Shown here in pieces: positions 60,168 through 64,000 of a DNA stretch of 64,000 nucleotides. Below the pieces are notes generated by a model. It had not been told where the DNA came from and did not search any database. It worked only from the letters and a program-made list of their open reading frames with translations. This DNA is from Acorus gramineus (taxonomy: Eukaryota; Streptophyta; Magnoliopsida; Acorales; Acoraceae), in assembly GCA_030737835.1 (NCBI GenBank), contig CM060854.1, positions 20,353,356-20,417,355 on the forward strand, in the 5' to 3' direction. A program made the position numbers and the translations under genes. How positions within the stretch are numbered: the first letter of the stretch is position 1; each line of letters begins with the position of its first letter.

Positions 60168-60580
60168 TTATTCCAAGAAAGATCCAGATATCTAAATTCT
60201 GACAGCGACCCAATGAAGGGAGGGATTTGGCCTCCAAATTGAATAAAGGAGAGGTCTAAATAATATAGATGTTTCAAATCTAGCAAAGAAGATCCAATTG
60301 TACCTTGACAGTATCCATAATGGAGGTCAAGCTTAACAACGTGGCCTGTTTGGTTGTCACAGCTGATGCCTTCCCATCGACAGCAGTCTTTTCCGTGCCA
60401 TGAAGGAGGATAGTACAAGCCTTGTTTGAATTTGAGGAGGGCTTGCCTCTCAATCTCCAGGCATGTGGTTTTGTTGAGGCCAGGAATGCAGAGACTCAGG
60501 TTGATTGTCCCCACACAAAGCAAGAACCACATCAACCAAACCAAAGAACCAGCAGAAGACATAAGGTTGAATTCACTCAT
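59942..60580 (-). CDS. Open RLP-LINE chimera (RLP3 5' part fused to LINE RNase H tail)
   Basis: From the MSEF ATG the frame is open for 212 codons. Residues 1-31 are the RLP signal peptide, about 32-86 the LRRNT ([28 protein letters not shown]), about 87-140 two LRRs ending YLDLSWNNLS, and about 143-212 the end of a LINE RNase H domain in the LINE's own frame (RRITQGLGRLQSWKASHIHR to YTRKK). The membrane span is lost, so a product would be secreted. The conserved RLP promoter and TATA box are intact. Whether it is expressed or has a role is unknown; a neutral accident is the simplest view. Confidence 0.5.
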   Translation of the reverse strand: MSEFNLMSSAGSLVWLMWFLLCVGTINLSLCIPGLNKTTCLEIERQALLKFKQGLYYPPSWHGKDCCRWEGISCDNQTGHVVKLDLHYGYCQGTIGSSLLDLKHLYYLDLSFIQFGGQIPPFIGSLSEFRYLDLSWNNLSVAKSIRRITQGLGRLQSWKASHIHREGNSPANLLAAYQSPQGETLLQSDQLTEEIKEAIAQDRIQRGYTRKK

Positions 60581-60620
60581 GTTCACTATATTAGTATACT
60601 GCATCCTTGCCCACATTTCC

Positions 60621-60634
60621 TATATATATATAAA
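60621..60634 (-). promoter_or_regulatory. RLP3 TATA box
   Basis: TTTATATATATATA on the minus strand, about 41 bp upstream of the MSEF ATG, in the conserved RLP upstream block (CTTGGAGTATAGAAG, CTGGGCCCGG). Confidence 0.55.
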
Positions 60635-60709
60635 TCTTGGAGTATAGAAGAGGTTAATTAGGGCATTATTAATTTGTTGTCTATCTGGGCCCGGCCGGGG
60701 ACACAGAGA

Positions 60710-62290
60710 AATTTCAATATGAATGCAAACTTAATGATCGAGAGCACAACATTCATGTCATTTCAACATCAAAGACTTCCAATAAGAATTTGTGTATCTC
60801 GTTGAACCGCGTGTCGGCAGCCAATATGTTATATAACCTGTTCTGAAAATATGACTTGCCCTTACCTAAAGAAGTCAATGAGACTCTTGGAGTGGGCGCC
60901 GCATATAATATGGCGGGGTCAATTGAACCCATCACATTTAATAAAAAAAAAAAATCAAACTACTACCGCCATATTTTCAAACCATGGCAACCCACCCATT
61001 AATGACCCCACCAGCCCACTAGATCCTACTCGACCCATATTTTATAAGATTTTATAGTTTAAAATCCTTAAATTATTCATGTTACGGTGTTACCCCCAAT
61101 AAGCATTAGATCTAAACCATCTCTTTTTCTCTCCCATATCCACAATCTATCCCTCGCCGTTGTCTCCCCGCTGCCCGCTGCGATCACGCAGCCCTTCTCG
61201 TTGTTTTATTTGTTAAGGAAAAGTTTATGTTTTTTATAAATATATGATAAGAGTAGATTTTTAAAAATTTTATGGAATTTATTTCTTCAAATGACCCCAT
61301 CTATAAAAATTTCTAGAGCTGCCACTGAGTGTAGTAGCTCATGTGCGAGGCCTCGATGGTGCTTTCTTTGCTCTTAGCGTTTCATCGAGGAGGTCTCAAG
61401 AGCGGATGCTATAGTGCGAGAGTTGTTGGGGTCAGGCCAGAGCCAGCCCTGAGCATAGGCGACCATGGCGGTGGTCGCCTAGGGCCCCAAATCACAAAAT
61501 AAAATAGAATTCCTATTTTATTGGGATTTTTTTCTTTTCATTGAATTACTTTTTATTTATTTAAAAGCTTATTCATTTTTGGTATATTCTTTGATTTTAT
61601 TTTTTACGTATCATTGGGATTTCTTATTATTTGATTAGTAAAAAGGAATATCAACACACATATTATTTCGATATTGGTTTATAAACATTTTTGTTTTTTT
61701 ATTAAAATTCGATTGTTTTAAATTTTCATTTATTTTTGCTTTTATTCCCTATTTTGTTGGGATTATTTAAATAATTTTATTTTATTGTGAAAACTTATTC
61801 ATGTCTTTCTCTTCATTTGTTAATAATGCTAATGACACATTATTTTCTCTTTACTTATTTATTTATTATTTTTATGTTATTCATTGTTTTTTTTTATCCG
61901 CTATTATTTTATGGTTTTTCCTCCCTGCTTTATTGGTATTTTTATTTTTAAAAATTTTAAGTTATTTTAAAAATTTATCCATATTTTTTAATAGTTTCAT
62001 TTGTCGCTATTTTATGGGTATTTTTTTTATTTTTATTTGTTACAAACAAAAAAAATCAGAGTCGATCCATATTTTTTATTTTTTGTTTTTACGTTAATTT
62101 TTATCATTTATTCTCTAATTTTTTAAACATTAATGTTATTTTGTTATTTTTTGTTGGGATTAGTTTTTGTTAGAGTTAGTTGTGTAAAAAAATAAATTAA
62201 ATTTAAAAATTATTATTATTTTTGTTGTTGTTGTTGTTAGTTATTATTGTAAAAGTCAAAATCTGTCACAATTTAGGATTCATTTAAAAT
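60710..62290. other. Spacer, largely T-rich
   Basis: 60710-61200 is mixed and shows no gene. 61435-61500 (CAGAGCCAGCCCTGAG, GGGCCCCAAAT) resembles one end of a hAT element, with a 9-bp hairpin TAGGCGACC/GGTCGCCTA at 61456-61464 and 61473-61481. 61500-62270 is strongly T-rich, with loosely repeated TTTTATTGGGATT strings; hydrophobic frames there are a by-product of T runs. Confidence 0.5.
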
Positions 62291-62643
62291 GTCATATCAC
62301 CTCGGCCCATGACATTGGGTCATAAATACAACACCATCTCAAGTCGGGCCAGGAGAGGATTTCATCCCACGATATGCTCACATCTCCATGACAATAGGCA
62401 CACCCCCTCCCACTATAAATAGAAAGGTATCCACTTCACAAAGAGGGATGGAGAGAGAGAGGGGGGCAAAGACTCCTTCTTCTTATCCAAAAAAAGAAAA
62501 CCCTAGACCTAAGCTTAAAATCTCATTTTAATGGAGATTGAGCTTCACCGTCGGAGGTTCTTGTAAAAAAGTAACTACGTGTGACATGATCCCTAAAAAA
62601 AAGGTACGTAAGTAGCCTGATTTACATCAAATTCAGTCCAAAT
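62291..62643 (+). mobile_element. LTR fragment, left part
   Basis: Has CACTATAAATAG (about 62420), a GA-rich stretch, and GTGTGACATGATCCCT..GGTACGTAAGTAGCCTGA, matching 1022-1065. Interrupted at 62643 by a hAT-like element and continued at about 63402-63480 (CAAACCAAGCCCGGTCCGG). Confidence 0.55.
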
Positions 62644-63393
62644 TAGACCTGTCAACGGGTCAGGTCCGGGTCGGGTCGGGGTGGACCCGGACCCATCGGA
62701 CCCAGGTCGGATCCGGGTACGACCCGACCCAGATGGTTGGGTAAAAAAAAAAGAAAAAAAAAGAGAAGAGCTCATGTATTTGTTTGTCTTATCATTCTAT
62801 TTGAAATTTTTTGTAATAAAACATTATTGTTAATGAGACTATGTTTGAATATAATTTTATACAATTCAAAAGAAGTAAATGAATTATTAAACAACATCCA
62901 AAACAATAATTACTAACGTAAAAAACATATTAACCTAAATAATAAACATAACTAACCTAAATAACATTCAAAACAATATTAACCTAAACAACATTCAAAA
63001 CAATAAACATTAACATATTAACCTAAATAATAAACATAAATCATGCAACAAACTAATTAATCATACAAATTCAAATGCTAATAAGTTAATTGTCTAAAAC
63101 AAACCGATTTATAGGCTTGTTATGATTATGATTTATGAACTTGTAGATACAAAAATAAGTTAAGTAAGAAATAAAATTATGTATCAACTAATACTAATGG
63201 TATTATAATATATGAACATATATTAAAAAAAACAGTCAGGTCCAACGGGTCGGGGCGGGGTGGACCCGGACCCGACCCGTTTGTTTGTTCGGGTCCGCCG
63301 GGTCGGGTCCAACTCGGGTCGGGTATATTACACGTATAATCGGGTCCGGGTCGGGTCGGGTCCGGGTCTGGACCTGACCCATTGATAGGCCTA
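62644..63393. mobile_element. Non-autonomous hAT-like element in the LTR fragment
   Basis: 750 bp. Left end TAGACCTGTCAACGGGTCAG and reverse-complemented right end TAGGCCTATCAATGGGTCAG match at 17 of 20 positions. Flanks GTCCAAAT (62636-62643) and GTCCAAAC (63394-63401) form an 8-bp target duplication with one mismatch, the hAT length. Both subterminal regions are dense in GGGTC/GACCC; the middle is AT-rich and non-coding. Confidence 0.8.
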
Positions 63394-63486
63394 GTCCAAA
63401 CAGACATCGTCAATCGATCCACCGTCGTCGTCTCTTCGCGGATCTACCCAAACCAAGCCCGGTCCGGCTTGAATGAGGATGACAGT

Positions 63487-63507
63487 ATTATTATTATTAT
63501 TATTATT

Positions 63508-63546
<39 letters not shown>

Positions 63547-63547
63547 G
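63487..63547. repeat. (ATT)n(GTT)n microsatellite
   Basis: About eight ATT units followed directly by about twelve GTT units. Confidence 0.95.
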
Positions 63548-64000
63548 CGAGGGGTAAAATAATTTTCTCCTCAATCAAGCCGAATTAAGGTTTGATCCGA
63601 CCTTTTATTGAAGTAGATCTGCGAAGAAGTGGTGATCTGAGCTTCGGAACCGATCGATGTTCTGAGGTCCTTCTCCTTCGATTGTACAATCTCATACATG
63701 TGTAGTGTCAGCTAAAGCACCTACGACAATCAAGTGATCAGTCTCAGATTCAGGAATTTGCAATCTGAACTTAACAAAATTAAATTTGGAAAAGATGTGC
63801 GTACCCCAAAACAGTTTTCTTGCGTATGTGGAACCGCTTTGCATTCTTTCCTTGTGTAGTTTGAAAAGAATCTAGACTTTGTAAATGGACATTCATTCAA
63901 GTCTCTCTCTCGGACTCAGTGGAGATATACTGTGTAGTGTAGACTCTGATAGATGGACATTTGAAAAGAACATTTGACTTTATACTCGGGAGTAGTACGA
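63548..64000. repeat. Spacer ending in repeat R
   Basis: 63548-63790 is unrecognised, possibly still LTR-element DNA. 63805-64000 matches 31040-31120, 32640-32770 and 44710-44820: AGTTTTCTTGCGTATG.GGA, GGCTTTGCATTCTTTCCTTG (with changes), CTCTCTCTCGGACTCA, GATAGATGGACATTTGAAAAG. No gene. Confidence 0.55.

Larger units (their letters stand above)
57344..60580 (-). pseudogene. RLP3: LRR receptor-like protein pseudogene
   Basis: Third copy of the receptor, in the same orientation as RLP1 and RLP2. It still shows the MSEF start, signal peptide, LRRNT, LRR array, [15 protein letters not shown] cap and GFVLG membrane span, but it is clearly broken. Going 5' to 3': a LINE insertion at 59724-60153; a 2-bp loss near 58790; a loss of about 33 bp near 58766; a loss of about 24 bp plus a 2-bp gain at 58080-58115; a CAG-to-TAG change at 57652-57654 in the cap; and a 2-bp gain near 57398 that shifts the tail. 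The part at 58250-58740 is RLP2-like, while 58800-59160 is RLP1-like, including the duplicated 24-residue LRR. The 47-residue LRR pair is single here. A functional receptor cannot be made from it. Confidence 0.93.

Noticed and set aside
61801..62097. 98-residue hydrophobic frame
   Set aside because: The DNA is T-rich, so Phe/Leu/Tyr-rich frames are expected by chance; no start context or homology.
1..64000. CRISPR arrays, bacterial operons, riboswitches or replication origins
   Set aside because: No spaced direct-repeat array or bacterial gene organisation exists; the window is plant nuclear DNA.

Overview
The window is nuclear DNA of a flowering plant, most probably a eudicot; the species cannot be told from the sequence alone. 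The evidence is a tandem cluster of leucine-rich-repeat receptor-like proteins (RLPs) of the EIX/Ve/Hcr kind, embedded in plant-type transposons: L1 LINEs whose ORF2 ends in an RNase H domain, Ty1/copia and Ty3/gypsy pieces, a TRIM, hAT and Mutator-like miniature elements. Apart from the RLPs I find no intact host gene.

Layout. 1-1.2 kb: LTR-retrotransposon DNA. 1.2-7.3 kb: AT-rich duplicated DNA holding a Mutator-like MITE, a dead copia element with a LINE nested in it, and an orphan RLP promoter. 7.7-12.2 kb: a LINE 3' end, AT-rich spacer, a GC-rich island with two hairpins, and the second copy of the 1.2-2.3 kb block. 12.26-18.2 kb: a nearly complete but dead LINE with its target-site duplication. 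18.2-22.4 kb: older paralogues of blocks found elsewhere in the window. 22.5-29.3 kb, minus strand: RLP1 and RLP2, both with long open frames, each carrying one notable lesion (a stop in the ancestral signal peptide of RLP1; a frameshift in the cytoplasmic tail of RLP2). 30.7-53.7 kb: a tandem macro-duplication (period about 13.7 kb) of intergenic DNA that contains three scars where an RLP gene was cut out, leaving its 3' flank joined to its promoter. 53.9-55.9 kb: Ty3/gypsy-like LTR, primer-binding site and gag start. 57.3-60.6 kb, minus strand: RLP3, a pseudogene broken by a LINE insertion, frameshifts, small deletions and a nonsense codon; its 5' exon still encodes an open RLP/LINE chimera. 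60.6-64 kb: AT-rich spacer and an LTR fragment split by a hAT-like element.

The whole is a birth-and-death RLP locus. Genes and promoters duplicate in tandem, exchange LRR units, and are lost by deletion or retroelement insertion. Because many blocks occur two to four times, several insertions can be read directly against a paralogous empty site in the same window. If the two intact RLPs are expressed they would be plasma-membrane immune receptors that need a partner kinase such as SOBIR1.
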